A DNA stretch of 64,000 nt from Limnohabitans sp. Rim47 (GCF_001517545.1 NZ_FBYA01000006.1:58335-122334); one strand, 5' to 3'; counted from the first letter of the stretch, positions 1-8,805 are shown. Translations and numbers: made by a program. The notes: a model not told the origin generated them from the letters alone.

Positions 1-1335
1 CCCTTGGTGGTGGCATTGCCCGAGACCGAGGGCCAAGTGCAGGCCGTGCTCAAGGTCTGCCACGCTCTGCAAGTGCCCGTGGTGGCACGCGGTGCCGGCA
101 CCGGCCTGTCGGGCGGGGCCATGCCGCACCGCATGGGTGTGACCTTGTCGATGGCCCGCTTCAACCAGATCAAAACCGTGGACCCGGTCAGCCGCACGGC
201 GGTGGTTCAGTGCGGCGTGCGCAACCTGGCCATCAGCGAAGCGGCTGCGCCCTATGGCCTGTATTACGCACCTGACCCGTCGAGCCAGATCGCCTGCACG
301 ATTGGCGGCAACGTGGCCGAAAACTCGGGCGGGGTGCACTGCCTCAAATACGGCCTCACGGTGCACAACGTGCTCAAAGTCAAAGGCTTCACGATCGAAG
401 GCGACCCGATTGAATTTGGCAGCGACGCGCTCGACACGGCTGGCTACGATCTGTTGGCCGTGCTGGTGGGCAGCGAAGGCATGCTGGCCGTGACCACCGA
501 AGTCACCGTTAAGTTGGTGCCCAAACCGATGCTGGCACGCTGCATCATGGCCAGCTTTGACGACGTGCGCAAAGCGGGCGATGCCGTGGCCGCCGTGATC
601 GCAGCGGGCATCATCCCCGCAGGGCTAGAGATGATGGACGGCCCCATGACCGTGGCCGTCGAAGACTTTGTGCACGCGGGCTACGACCTGAGCGCCGCCG
701 CTATTCTTTTGTGCGAGAGCGACGGCACGCCCGAAGAAGTCGAAGAGGAAATCGGCCGCATGAGCGAGGTGCTGCGCGGCTGCGGTGCGACCGCCATCAC
801 CGTCAGCCGTGACGAAGCCCAGCGCATGAAGTTCTGGAGCGGGCGCAAAAACGCCTTCCCCGCATCGGGCCGCATCAGCCCCGATTACATGTGCATGGAC
901 TCGACCATTCCGCGCAAGCGCCTGGCCGACATCCTGCAAGCCATTTCCGAAATGGAAATCAAGTACGGCCTGAAATGCCTGAACGTGTTCCACGCAGGCG
1001 ACGGCAACCTGCATCCCTTGATCCTGTTCGATGCCAACGACGCCGACCAATTGCGCCGCTGCGAGCTGTTTGGTGCCGAGATTTTGGAGACCAGCGTGGC
1101 CATGGGCGGCACCGTCACAGGTGAGCACGGCGTGGGCATCGAAAAGGTCAACAGCATGTGCGTGCAGTTCAGCGCCGAAGAAAACGAGCAGATGTTCGCC
1201 ATCAAACGCGCCTTCGACCCGCAGGGCCTGCTCAACCCCGGCAAAGTGATTCCGACGCTGAACCGGTGCGCTGAATATGGCCGCATGCTGGTGCGTGCGG
1301 GGGCAATCAAGCACCCGGAGTTGGAGCGGTTCTGA
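1..1335 (+). CDS. glcD: FAD-linked oxidase, glycolate oxidase subunit GlcD-like (5' truncated by window)
   Basis: This is the C-terminal ~444 residues of a flavoprotein that oxidises 2-hydroxy acids such as glycolate or D-lactate. The FAD-binding segment ARGAGTGLSGG lies near 82-117 and GGNVAENSGG near 304-333. The FAD-oxidase C-terminal signature HAGDGNLHP is at 991-1017, followed by GEHGVG near 1120. Family members are about 480-500 aa, so about 50 residues lie before the window. A strong terminator follows at once, so GlcE and GlcF are not downstream; whether they lie upstream cannot be seen. A D-lactate dehydrogenase of the same family is the alternative. Confidence 0.85.
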   Translation, partial: PLVVALPETEGQVQAVLKVCHALQVPVVARGAGTGLSGGAMPHRMGVTLSMARFNQIKTVDPVSRTAVVQCGVRNLAISEAAAPYGLYYAPDPSSQIACTIGGNVAENSGGVHCLKYGLTVHNVLKVKGFTIEGDPIEFGSDALDTAGYDLLAVLVGSEGMLAVTTEVTVKLVPKPMLARCIMASFDDVRKAGDAVAAVIAAGIIPAGLEMMDGPMTVAVEDFVHAGYDLSAAAILLCESDGTPEEVEEEIGRMSEVLRGCGATAITVSRDEAQRMKFWSGRKNAFPASGRISPDYMCMDSTIPRKRLADILQAISEMEIKYGLKCLNVFHAGDGNLHPLILFDANDADQLRRCELFGAEILETSVAMGGTVTGEHGVGIEKVNSMCVQFSAEENEQMFAIKRAFDPQGLLNPGKVIPTLNRCAEYGRMLVRAGAIKHPELERF

Positions 1336-1353
1336 GCTTCGCCAACACCCCAC

Positions 1354-1382
1354 AGGCCTGAGCGATCCTCAGGCCTTTTTTT
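1354..1382 (+). terminator. Rho-independent terminator after glcD-like gene
   Basis: A perfect 9-bp stem (AGGCCTGAG / CTCAGGCCT) with a 5-nt loop is followed by a run of T. It starts 18 bp after the stop codon and separates this gene from the MarR unit. Confidence 0.9.
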
Positions 1383-1417
1383 CGGGGGCATGGCTCAACG
1401 CACAAGGCCATGCCGAC

Positions 1418-1445
1418 GAATATGGTTGCGCACGCAACCATATTC
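1418..1445. promoter_or_regulatory. 28-bp palindromic operator for the adjacent MarR regulator
   Basis: Two perfect 13-bp arms (GAATATGGTTGCG and its complement) flank a 2-bp centre. The site covers the -35 hexamer and most of the spacer of the promoter at 1426-1454, as expected for an autorepressing MarR protein. Assignment to this regulator is inferred from position. The palindrome itself is directly visible. Confidence 0.8.
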
Positions 1446-1454
1446 ACCTAAGAT
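1426..1454 (+). promoter_or_regulatory. Sigma-70-type promoter of the MarR/hydroxylase operon
   Basis: A -35 TTGCGC at 1426-1431, a 17-bp spacer and a -10 TAAGAT at 1449-1454 would start transcription near 1461, about 28 nt before the MarR ATG. The overlapping operator makes repression by steric block plausible. Confidence 0.6.
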
Positions 1455-1488
1455 GCGGGCCAATTCCCAAACCACGGCAACGCCCGCC

Positions 1489-1971
1489 ATGCCCACGCCT
1501 CTTGACCGCACGCTGACCTACCGCCTGCACCAACTGCACAAGCTGACCGACTCGGACAGCCAATCGGCCTACCCTGAACACACGGGTTTGTCGATGAGCG
1601 ACGGGCGCTGCTTGACGACGATTGGCACCTTTGAGCCCTTGTCGGTCAAAGAACTGGCCGAAAAAGCCAACCTGAACAAAGGCCAGGCCAGCCGGGGCGC
1701 GCAGGCGCTGGTCGATCAGGGTTTAGTGCTCAAAGCCGATCATCCGGGCGATGGCCGGGGTGTGGTGCTGACCCTGACGGCCAAAGGGCGCGGGGTGTTC
1801 GACCGCGCCATGGCCATGGTCGCCCAACGCAACCAAGACATCTTCGGCTGCCTGACAGAAAAAGAACAAAGCACCTTGAGCGCCATGTTCGACCGCCTGA
1901 TTGCCCACGCCCGTCCGGGGGTTACGACGGACTCCCGGCCAGTCCTTGCTTCGAACTCTCGCCCGCGCTGA
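1489..1971 (+). CDS. MarR family transcriptional regulator
   Basis: This 160-aa winged-helix regulator probably controls the downstream aromatic operon. The helix-turn-helix region is SVKELAEKANLNKGQASRGA, followed by the wing DGRGVVLTLTAKG. The open frame extends upstream through an ATG at 1453, but that codon lies inside the predicted -10 box, so the start at 1489 is preferred despite a poor ribosome site. The hydroxylase gene begins 22 bp after its stop, so the regulator probably heads the operon. The inducing ligand is unknown; an aromatic acid is likely from context. Confidence 0.85.
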   Translation: MPTPLDRTLTYRLHQLHKLTDSDSQSAYPEHTGLSMSDGRCLTTIGTFEPLSVKELAEKANLNKGQASRGAQALVDQGLVLKADHPGDGRGVVLTLTAKGRGVFDRAMAMVAQRNQDIFGCLTEKEQSTLSAMFDRLIAHARPGVTTDSRPVLASNSRPR

Positions 1972-1993
1972 GCCCCAACATCCGGAAGACAAC

Positions 1994-3682
1994 ATGCACA
2001 CCCCCAGCACCGAAGCCCGCCCTTCCATTTATTACCAGTACCAGGTGTTCAAACCTTGGCTGGCCTCGGCGCACCCTCCACAGACGCGTCAAAAGGTGGT
2101 GATCGTTGGCGCTGGCCCAGCCGGCATGGTGACGGCGCTGGAGTTGGCCCGCCACGGCGTGCCCAGCGTGGTGCTCAGCGCCGAATTGCAGTTGTCTCAA
2201 GGCAGCCGCGCCATCTGCTTCACCCGCCGTTCGATGGAAATCTTGCAGCAAGTGGAGGTGGCCGACCGCATGACCGCAGGCGGTCTGCCTTGGCGCTTTG
2301 GCAACTCGTTTTACCGGGGCCAGCGCGTGTTTCGAATGGAAGCGCCGCACGATGCCGATGACCGGTTTTTCCCGATCATCAATGTGCAGCAGCAGTTCTT
2401 GGAGGAGTACCTGCACGAGGCCTGCCAAGCCAACCCGCTGATCGATTTCCGCTGGGGCAACAAGGTCACGGCGGTGGTGCAAAAAGACGGTCATGCGCAA
2501 TTGGAAGTCGACACGCCCGAAGGCCCTTACACGCTGGAGAGCGACTGGGTGGTGGCCGCTGACGGCGGGCGCTCGGGCATCCGAACAGCCATGAACCTGC
2601 AAATGGAAGGCGCGTCTTACGAAGGCTTTTTCGTGATCGCCGATATCCAAGTCGACCTGCCTTTGCCCACCGAGCGCCTGGCTTACTTTGACCCCGACTG
2701 GAACCCCGGCAACACCATCTTGATGCACCGTGAGCCCCACGGCATCTGGCGCGTGGACTACCAACTGCCGCCGGGCGAAACGCCCGAAGAAGCGCTGCGC
2801 CCCGAGTCGCTCAAAGCCCGCATCGACGCCCAGCTGGCCATGATCGGCCACGCCGGTGTGCCGTGGCAGATGGACTGGTCTTCGGTCTACTCGGCCCGCA
2901 CGCTCACCTTGCCCGACTTTGTGCACGGCAGCGTCATCTTCACGGGCGACGCCGCGCACCTGTTGCCGATTTTTGGCGTGCGCGGGGCCAACACCGCCTT
3001 TCAGGATGCGCAGTCGCTGGGCTGGCACTTGGGCTTGGTGGTCAAAGGGCTTGCCGGCCCACGGCTGCTGGCCAACCACAGCGCCGAGCGCGTGGGCGCA
3101 GCCCGCGAGATCATCACCGAAGCGGGCAAAAGCACCCGCTTCATGGCCCCGCCCAGTCCGGGCTTTCGGCTGCTGCGCGACGCGGTGCTGTCGCTCTCGC
3201 TCACACAAGAATTTGTGCGGCCCCTGTACCACTGGCGAACCTCAAGGCCGCACGCGTACACGCACTCGATGCTCAACAGCACGGGGGACGACAATGGCTT
3301 GTTCAAGAGTGGCCCGGCCCACGGTGCGCCACCGCAAAACGTGCGCTTGGGGGCCAACGACTTTTTGCTCGACCACCTGGGCGGCGGCTTTGAGCTGCTG
3401 TATTTCACCGACACCGCCTTGCCCGATGCACTGCAACAAGTGATCAACGCCGCACGGCAAAAAGGCATGCCTTTAAACGTCACCGCCGTGGGCGCGGCGC
3501 AGCCCGTGGCCGGGGCCGACCAACACCTGCCCGATGCCGATGGCCACCTGCGCCAACGCTACGGTGTGCCAGCCCATGGCGGCGCGTATTTGCTGCGCCC
3601 CGACCAGCACATCTGCGCCCGCTGGCTCACGCTGGACGCCACGCGGCTGCAAGCGGCCCTGAACCAGGCCTTGCCCCGATAA
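1994..3682 (+). CDS. FAD-dependent aromatic hydroxylase (MhpA/MhaA-like class A monooxygenase)
   Basis: This is a 562-aa flavin monooxygenase that would use NAD(P)H and O2 to hydroxylate a phenolic substrate. The dinucleotide fold motif GAGPAG is at residues 39-44. The second FAD motif TGDAAHLLPIFGVRGAN lies near residues 316-332 and is typical of the PheA/TfdB/MhpA class. The start at 1994 is preceded by GGAAGA. The gene is followed by a 66-aa partner gene, the arrangement described for 3-hydroxyphenylacetate 6-hydroxylase MhaAB of Pseudomonas putida. With fumarylacetoacetase at the end of the operon, a product at the level of homogentisate is a reasonable inference, but the substrate is not proven. 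Confidence 0.8.
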   Translation: MHTPSTEARPSIYYQYQVFKPWLASAHPPQTRQKVVIVGAGPAGMVTALELARHGVPSVVLSAELQLSQGSRAICFTRRSMEILQQVEVADRMTAGGLPWRFGNSFYRGQRVFRMEAPHDADDRFFPIINVQQQFLEEYLHEACQANPLIDFRWGNKVTAVVQKDGHAQLEVDTPEGPYTLESDWVVAADGGRSGIRTAMNLQMEGASYEGFFVIADIQVDLPLPTERLAYFDPDWNPGNTILMHREPHGIWRVDYQLPPGETPEEALRPESLKARIDAQLAMIGHAGVPWQMDWSSVYSARTLTLPDFVHGSVIFTGDAAHLLPIFGVRGANTAFQDAQSLGWHLGLVVKGLAGPRLLANHSAERVGAAREIITEAGKSTRFMAPPSPGFRLLRDAVLSLSLTQEFVRPLYHWRTSRPHAYTHSMLNSTGDDNGLFKSGPAHGAPPQNVRLGANDFLLDHLGGGFELLYFTDTALPDALQQVINAARQKGMPLNVTAVGAAQPVAGADQHLPDADGHLRQRYGVPAHGGAYLLRPDQHICARWLTLDATRLQAALNQALPR

Positions 3683-3693
3683 GGAACAACACC

Positions 3694-3894
3694 ATGACCC
3701 CCCTGTCACATTCACCCACACTTTCCATCGGCGGCCTCGAAACCGTCTACGACGCGCTGGCCACGGCCATCGACCAAGCCGGGGCCGACAAGGCCCCGCT
3801 GTTCCTCGTCAAGCTGGCTTTGCTCAACGCCAACGCGCTGGCCGACGAAACCCTGTTTCAGCAGCACATCACCGCTGCATTGCAAGACCTCTGA
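3694..3894 (+). CDS. Small hydroxylase partner protein (DUF2783-like, MhaB-like)
   Basis: This 66-aa acidic, probably helical protein starts 11 bp after the monooxygenase stop, behind AAGGAACAAC. It has no signal peptide or membrane segment. Small proteins of this size accompany FAD aromatic hydroxylases of the MhaA type, where MhaB is described as a coupling protein. That role is inferred here from position and size rather than from motifs. Confidence 0.65.
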   Translation: MTPLSHSPTLSIGGLETVYDALATAIDQAGADKAPLFLVKLALLNANALADETLFQQHITAALQDL

Positions 3895-3919
3895 CCCCCT
3901 CACTTCAAAGGAGACCACG

Positions 3920-4456
3920 ATGCTCGTTCAATCCGTTCACCACGTCGCTTACCGCTGCAAAGACGCCAAAGAAACCGTTGAGTGGTACCAAAAACACCTC
4001 GACATGAAATTTGTGCTGGCCATTGCCGAAAACGAAGTGCCTTCGACCAAAGCACCCGACCCCTATATGCACATCTTTTTGGACGCGGGCCACGGCAACA
4101 TCCTGGCCTTTTTTGAGCTGCCCAGCCAGCCCGAAATGGGCCGCGACACCAACACCCCGGCTTGGGTGCAGCACTTGGCTTTGAAGGTCGAGTCGATGGA
4201 CGCGCTGATCGCCGCCAAAGACAAATTGGTCGCAGGTGGCATCGAGGTGCTCGGACCGGTCGATCACACCATTTTCAAAAGCATTTATTTCTTTGACCCC
4301 AGCGGCCACCGCCTGGAGCTGGCCGCCGACTGCGGCACGCCCGAGATGATGCAAAAGCTCGACGAAGTGAAGTGGGACATGCTCGAAGAATGGAGCCAAA
4401 CCAAACGCGCCCCCAAGCACGCCGCGTGGATGCACGATGGCAGCATGGCCGCTTGA
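3920..4456 (+). CDS. VOC superfamily metalloprotein (glyoxalase/dioxygenase fold)
   Basis: This 178-aa protein has a vicinal-oxygen-chelate module: an N-terminal HHVAYRCKD strand, a central WVQHLALKV and a C-terminal FFDPSGHRLEL. Candidate metal ligands are His8, Glu66, His85 and Glu133. This is the four-ligand His/Glu pattern of glyoxalase I-type enzymes; extradiol dioxygenases use only two His and one Glu. It lies between a ring hydroxylase and fumarylacetoacetase with AAGGAG before its ATG. It may therefore be a ring-cleaving enzyme or an isomerase acting on maleylacetoacetate. No canonical cupin-type homogentisate dioxygenase is in the window. Confidence 0.75.
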   Translation: MLVQSVHHVAYRCKDAKETVEWYQKHLDMKFVLAIAENEVPSTKAPDPYMHIFLDAGHGNILAFFELPSQPEMGRDTNTPAWVQHLALKVESMDALIAAKDKLVAGGIEVLGPVDHTIFKSIYFFDPSGHRLELAADCGTPEMMQKLDEVKWDMLEEWSQTKRAPKHAAWMHDGSMAA

Positions 4457-4466
4457 AAGGGCCTCG

Positions 4467-5792
4467 ATGACTCTGCTGAACGACACCCACAACCCGGCGC
4501 TCAAAAGCTGGCTCGCCTCGGCCAACAGCGCAGGCTGCGACTTCCCCATCCAAAACCTGCCGTTCGCGGTGTTTCGCCGCAAGGGCTCAACCGAGGCTTT
4601 TCGCGGCGGCGTGGCCATTGGCGACCAAATCGTGGACTTGGCCGCATTGGCCAAGTCAGGCGTACTGACCGGCGAGGCCGCTGCAGCCGCCCAAGCGGGC
4701 GCGCAAGACAAGCTCAACGCCTTGATGGCGCTGGGCACCCCGGCTTGGAGCGCCTTGCGCCTGGCCCTGTCACGCGCTCTGCGCGAAGGATCGGCAGCGC
4801 AAGCCGCCTTGCAAGACGGCCTCGTGCCGCAAGCCCAGGCCGAATACGACGTGCCTGCCCGCATTGGCGACTACACCGACTTCTACACCTCGGTGCACCA
4901 CGCCACCAACATCGGCAAACAGTTCCGCCCCGACAACCCGCTGCTGCCCAACTACAAATGGGTGCCCATCGGTTACCACGGCCGAGCCTCCAGCATTGGC
5001 GTGTCGGGCCAAACATTTCGCCGCCCAGTCGGCCAAACCATGCCGCCGGGCGCAGCCGCGCCCACGTTCGGCCCCTGCAAGCGACTGGACATCGAGCTGG
5101 AGCTGGGCATTTTTGTGGGCCGCAGCAATGCACTGGGCGAAGCCGTGGACATCGCCAAAGCCGAAGACCATGTGTTCGGCATCTGCCTGCTCAACGACTG
5201 GTCGGCCCGCGACATCCAGGGCTGGGAATACCAACCGCTCGGCCCCTTCTTGTCCAAGAACTTCGCCACCACGATCTCGCCCTGGGTCGTCACGCTCGAA
5301 GCCTTGGCCCCTTACCGCGTGGCCTTCACCCGGCCTGCCGAAGACCCGCAGCCCATGGCTTATTTGGACTCACCAGCCAACCGCAGCGGCGGCGCTTTTG
5401 ACATCCAACTGCAAGTGGGTTTGCAAACACCGCAGATGCGCGCCGCAGGCCTCAGCGACGCCAGCATCTGCCGCACCAGCTACCGCCACGCCTATTGGAC
5501 CGTGGCGCAGATGCTCACCCACCACACCGTCAATGGCTGCAACCTGCAAGCGGGCGACTTGCTGGGCAGCGGCACCCTGTCAGGCCCCACTTTGGACCAA
5601 GCAGGCGCCCTGATCGAGCTGACCACGGGCGGCAAGAACCCCATCGCCTTGCCCAACGGCGAACAGCGCACCTGGCTCGAAGACGGCGACAGCGTGGTGC
5701 TGCGCGGCTGGTGCGAGCGCGAAGGCGCGGCACGCATTGGCTTTGGCGAATGCGTGGGCACGGTGCTGCCGGCGCGGCTGCCCCAAGGCTGA
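4467..5792 (+). CDS. fahA: Fumarylacetoacetase
   Basis: This 441-aa protein has the full two-domain architecture: an N-terminal SH3-like domain with FAVFRRKG and a C-terminal FAH domain. The diagnostic stretch runs through DYTDFYTSVHHATNIG and PIGYHGRASSIGVSG, followed by the metal-site region LDIELELGIFVG. It hydrolyses fumarylacetoacetate to fumarate and acetoacetate, the last step of tyrosine and homogentisate breakdown. The start at 4467 is chosen because GAAAGG lies just upstream and the preceding VOC gene stops 10 bp before it. A longer frame from 4437 would overlap that gene. Confidence 0.93.
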   Translation: MTLLNDTHNPALKSWLASANSAGCDFPIQNLPFAVFRRKGSTEAFRGGVAIGDQIVDLAALAKSGVLTGEAAAAAQAGAQDKLNALMALGTPAWSALRLALSRALREGSAAQAALQDGLVPQAQAEYDVPARIGDYTDFYTSVHHATNIGKQFRPDNPLLPNYKWVPIGYHGRASSIGVSGQTFRRPVGQTMPPGAAAPTFGPCKRLDIELELGIFVGRSNALGEAVDIAKAEDHVFGICLLNDWSARDIQGWEYQPLGPFLSKNFATTISPWVVTLEALAPYRVAFTRPAEDPQPMAYLDSPANRSGGAFDIQLQVGLQTPQMRAAGLSDASICRTSYRHAYWTVAQMLTHHTVNGCNLQAGDLLGSGTLSGPTLDQAGALIELTTGGKNPIALPNGEQRTWLEDGDSVVLRGWCEREGAARIGFGECVGTVLPARLPQG

Positions 5793-5879
5793 GTCAACGG
5801 CGCTGCGCGGCCCAAGCGGCCAGCCCTCACCGGACAGGCGAGAACTTACACTGGTTTGTCCACACACCAAGGCGAAGCC

Positions 5880-6896
5880 ATGAACTTTGAACCCCTGATC
5901 GAGTTGACCCGCAACGGCGTGCCAGAGTGCCTGCACATGGGCGCACTGGCCGTGACCGACACCGAAGGCCGTGTGCTGGCCCAAGTGGGCAACCCGCACT
6001 GGCTGTGCTTCACCCGATCAACCCTCAAGGCCATGCAGGCGCTGCCGTTGATCCAGTCGGGCGGCGTGGCCCATTTCGGCTTCACGCCACCCGAGTTGGC
6101 CATGATGTGTGCCAGCCACAACGGCGAGGCGATGCACGTCGAGCAGGTGGCTTCCATCTTGCGCAAAAGCGGCACTGGCACCCAGCAGATGCGCTGCGGC
6201 TGCCATGTGCCCTACCGCTTCACGTTTTTCGACCGCCCCATGCCCGAGGGCTTTGCCTACGATGAGCGGCACCACAACTGCAGCGGCAAGCACAGTGGCT
6301 TTTTGGCCTATTGCGTGCAACACGGTTTGTCCACCGATGACTACACCGAGGTGGACCATCCTTTGCAACAACAGGTGCGCCAAGCCGTGGCGCACCTGGC
6401 CGGATTGCGCGAAGAAGAGCTGCCGCTGGGCATCGACGGTTGCTCGGCCCCCAACTACGCCATGCCCTTGTCGCGCTTGGCCCGCAGCTATGCCCGTTTG
6501 GCCTGCCCCGAAGCCGATGGACTTTACGGCCAGAGCTTGCAGCAGCTGGGCCAAGCCATGAGCGCACACCCCGAACTGGTCTCGGGCACCGGGCGCAACG
6601 ACGCCGACTTCATGCGTGCAGGCCGAGGCGATTGGGTCAGCAAAGTGGGGGCGGACGGCGTGCAGGTCGTGGCCAGTCGTGCGCGGGGGCAGGCTCTGGC
6701 GATCAAGATCATGGACGGCAACAAGGCCGCCCTGTTTGCCGCCACGGTCGAGGCCCTGGGCCAACTGGGCTGGCTGGACGACGCCCAGCGCCAGCAACTG
6801 GCCCCTTGGCGTGCTCAGCAGCTCTTGAATGTGGCGGGCTTGCCCGTGGGCGAGCGGCGCAGTGTGTTCCAACTGCAAGCGAGCGCTGGGCGCTAA
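5880..6896 (+). CDS. Type II-like asparaginase of the Rhizobium etli (ReAII) family
   Basis: This 338-aa protein belongs to the family with a serine beta-lactamase-like fold that hydrolyses asparagine to aspartate and ammonia. Visible motifs match the described catalytic and zinc residues: RSTLK (Ser47/Lys50), CASHNGE, NCSGKHSGF (Cys and Lys) and GCSAPNYA (Cys). It has no signal peptide, so it is probably cytosolic. It sits 87 bp after fahA and may be cotranscribed, but its function is unrelated to ring degradation. Confidence 0.85.
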   Translation: MNFEPLIELTRNGVPECLHMGALAVTDTEGRVLAQVGNPHWLCFTRSTLKAMQALPLIQSGGVAHFGFTPPELAMMCASHNGEAMHVEQVASILRKSGTGTQQMRCGCHVPYRFTFFDRPMPEGFAYDERHHNCSGKHSGFLAYCVQHGLSTDDYTEVDHPLQQQVRQAVAHLAGLREEELPLGIDGCSAPNYAMPLSRLARSYARLACPEADGLYGQSLQQLGQAMSAHPELVSGTGRNDADFMRAGRGDWVSKVGADGVQVVASRARGQALAIKIMDGNKAALFAATVEALGQLGWLDDAQRQQLAPWRAQQLLNVAGLPVGERRSVFQLQASAGR

Positions 6897-6941
6897 AAAC
6901 ACCCGCCGCATCCGCAGCCGCAGCCATCGCGGCAGCGGCTT

Positions 6942-7625
6942 TCAGCGCTTGCCAAAAATGGCTGTGCCCACCCGCACCATCGTGCTGCCTTCGGCAATCG
7001 CGGCGGCCAGATCGGCGCTCATGCCCATCGACAGCGTGTCCAGCGCCAAGCCTTGTGCGCGCAAACGGTCCAGCAAGTCTTTGGCCTGACGGTGCACCGC
7101 CCGCATCTGGGCATCGGTTTCGGCGGGCTCGGGGATGGTCATCAAACCGCGCAACTGCAAGCGTGGCAAAGCGGCCACCGCCTGGGCCAGCGCAGGCAGG
7201 TCCTGCGGGGCCACACCCGATTTGGTCTCGCCCCCATCCACATTGACCTGAATGCACACCTGCAAGGGCGGCCTGTGGTCTGGGCGCTGCTCACTCAAGC
7301 GCTGTGCGATTTTCAGGCGATCAATACTGTGCACCCAGTCAAAGTGCTCGGCCACCAAGCGGGTTTTGTTGCTCTGGATCGGGCCGATGCAGTGCCATTG
7401 CAAGGGCAGGTCGTGCAAGGCCGTGATCTTGTCCACCGCTTCTTGGATGTAGTTTTCGCCAAAAGCGGTTTGCCCCGCGGCATGGGCGGCCCGCACGGCA
7501 TCGGGCCCCCAGGTCTTGGAGACGGCCAGCAATTGCACGCTGCCCGGCGCGCGGCCTGCCGCTTGGCAGGCGGCCTGAATGTGCGCGTGGACCTGCGCCA
7601 GGTTCTCGGCGATGGTAGTGTTCAT
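6942..7625 (-). CDS. yggS: YggS/PROSC-type pyridoxal phosphate homeostasis protein
   Basis: This 227-aa single-domain TIM-barrel protein binds pyridoxal phosphate without known enzymatic activity and buffers the free cofactor. The PLP lysine is in LLAVSKTWGP (Lys37). The family signatures GENYIQEA, HCIGPIQSNK and SMGMSADLAAAIAEGST are intact. The ATG at 7623-7625 gives the usual family length; the longer open frame upstream encodes no family sequence. Confidence 0.93.
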   Translation of the reverse strand: MNTTIAENLAQVHAHIQAACQAAGRAPGSVQLLAVSKTWGPDAVRAAHAAGQTAFGENYIQEAVDKITALHDLPLQWHCIGPIQSNKTRLVAEHFDWVHSIDRLKIAQRLSEQRPDHRPPLQVCIQVNVDGGETKSGVAPQDLPALAQAVAALPRLQLRGLMTIPEPAETDAQMRAVHRQAKDLLDRLRAQGLALDTLSMGMSADLAAAIAEGSTMVRVGTAIFGKR

Positions 7626-7793
7626 GGACCGAGCGTACCAAACCCGAGTGCGAGCCTTACGGGTGAACCTTTCTTGCGCACCCTCAGATGACACCCAGCT
7701 GTCGCCCAGCGGTCAGCCCAATGCACCCAAGGTGCACCGACTCTTGGCCAGACTGCTAAATTAGCCGCTTGTTTATCCTGAATCGAGACCTCC

Positions 7794-8699
7794 ATGAGCC
7801 AAATCGCTGCCAAAACCTACGAACCTGCACCCAGCCGCAAAGTCGCCTTTTTGGGCTTGGGCGTCATGGGCTACCCCATGGCCGGGCACTTGGCCCGCGC
7901 GGGTCACCATGTCACCGTTTACAACCGCAGCGCGGCCAAAGCCGCCGCTTGGGTGGCCGAATGCCCCGGCAACGCCAGCGCCCCCACCCCGCGTGAAGCG
8001 GCTTCGGGTGCCGACATTGTGTTCGCCTGTGTGGGCAACGACGATGACCTGCGCAGTGTGGTGCTCGGTGCCGATGGCGCGTTTGCCGGCATGAAGCCCG
8101 GTGCCATTTTTGTGGACCACACCACAGCCTCGGCCTCCATCGCACGGGAGTTGTCTGCCGAAGCGCAAAAGCTCGGCCTGCAATTCATCGACGCCCCCGT
8201 CTCGGGTGGCCAGGCGGGCGCGCAAAACGGCATGCTCACCGTGATGTGCGGTGGCGATGCAGTGGCTTTTGACAACGTCAAACCCGCCGCCATGGCGTTT
8301 TCACGTGCTTTCACCCTGCTGGGCGAATCGGGCGCGGGCCAGCTGGCCAAGATGGTTAACCAGATCTGCATCGCCGGGCTGGTGCAGGGCTTGTCCGAAG
8401 CCGTAGCCTTTGGCCAGCAGGCGGGCCTCAACATGCACCAAGTGCTGGACGTGATCGGCAAGGGCGCTGCGCAAAGCTGGCAGCTGGACAACCGGGGCAA
8501 AACCATGGCCGACGACAAGTTCGAATTTGGCTTTGCGGTGGACTGGATGCGCAAAGACCTCGGCCTGGTGCTGGACGAAGCCAAGCGCAACGGCGCTCGC
8601 CTGCCCGTGACGGCACTGGTCGACCAGTTTTACGCCGATGTGCAAAAAATGGGCGGTGGCCGCTGGGACACCTCCAGCCTGATCCGCCGACTGCGCTGA
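7794..8699 (+). CDS. NAD(P)-dependent beta-hydroxyacid dehydrogenase (3-hydroxyisobutyrate dehydrogenase family)
   Basis: This 301-aa enzyme has a Rossmann motif GLGVMG at residues 21-26. The substrate-loop signature DAPVSGGQAGAQNG and the catalytic lysine in LAKMVNQICIAG (about Lys186) are present. The family oxidises 3-hydroxyisobutyrate or reduces tartronate semialdehyde; the sequence alone does not decide. It is divergent from yggS with a 168-bp gap and ends before a shared bidirectional terminator. Confidence 0.85.
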   Translation: MSQIAAKTYEPAPSRKVAFLGLGVMGYPMAGHLARAGHHVTVYNRSAAKAAAWVAECPGNASAPTPREAASGADIVFACVGNDDDLRSVVLGADGAFAGMKPGAIFVDHTTASASIARELSAEAQKLGLQFIDAPVSGGQAGAQNGMLTVMCGGDAVAFDNVKPAAMAFSRAFTLLGESGAGQLAKMVNQICIAGLVQGLSEAVAFGQQAGLNMHQVLDVIGKGAAQSWQLDNRGKTMADDKFEFGFAVDWMRKDLGLVLDEAKRNGARLPVTALVDQFYADVQKMGGGRWDTSSLIRRLR

Positions 8700-8755
8700 A
8701 CGCGCACAGCAGAAGGCCTTGACGACACGCCTGCACGGGCTTGACCCAAGATTTG

Positions 8756-8789
8756 AAAAAAAAGAGCGACACAAAGGTCGCTCTTTTTC
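8756..8789. terminator. Bidirectional terminator between the dehydrogenase and dolP-like genes
   Basis: The stem AAAGAGCGAC / GTCGCTCTTT has a 6-nt loop and is flanked by A-rich and T-rich runs. It can therefore stop transcription from both converging genes. Confidence 0.85.
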
Positions 8790-8805
8790 ATGAAGCAGCA
8801 AGGCT

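Noticed and set aside
1390..1488. Longer MarR protein starting upstream
   Set aside because: The candidate starts lie before or within the promoter and operator, so they would not be on the transcript.
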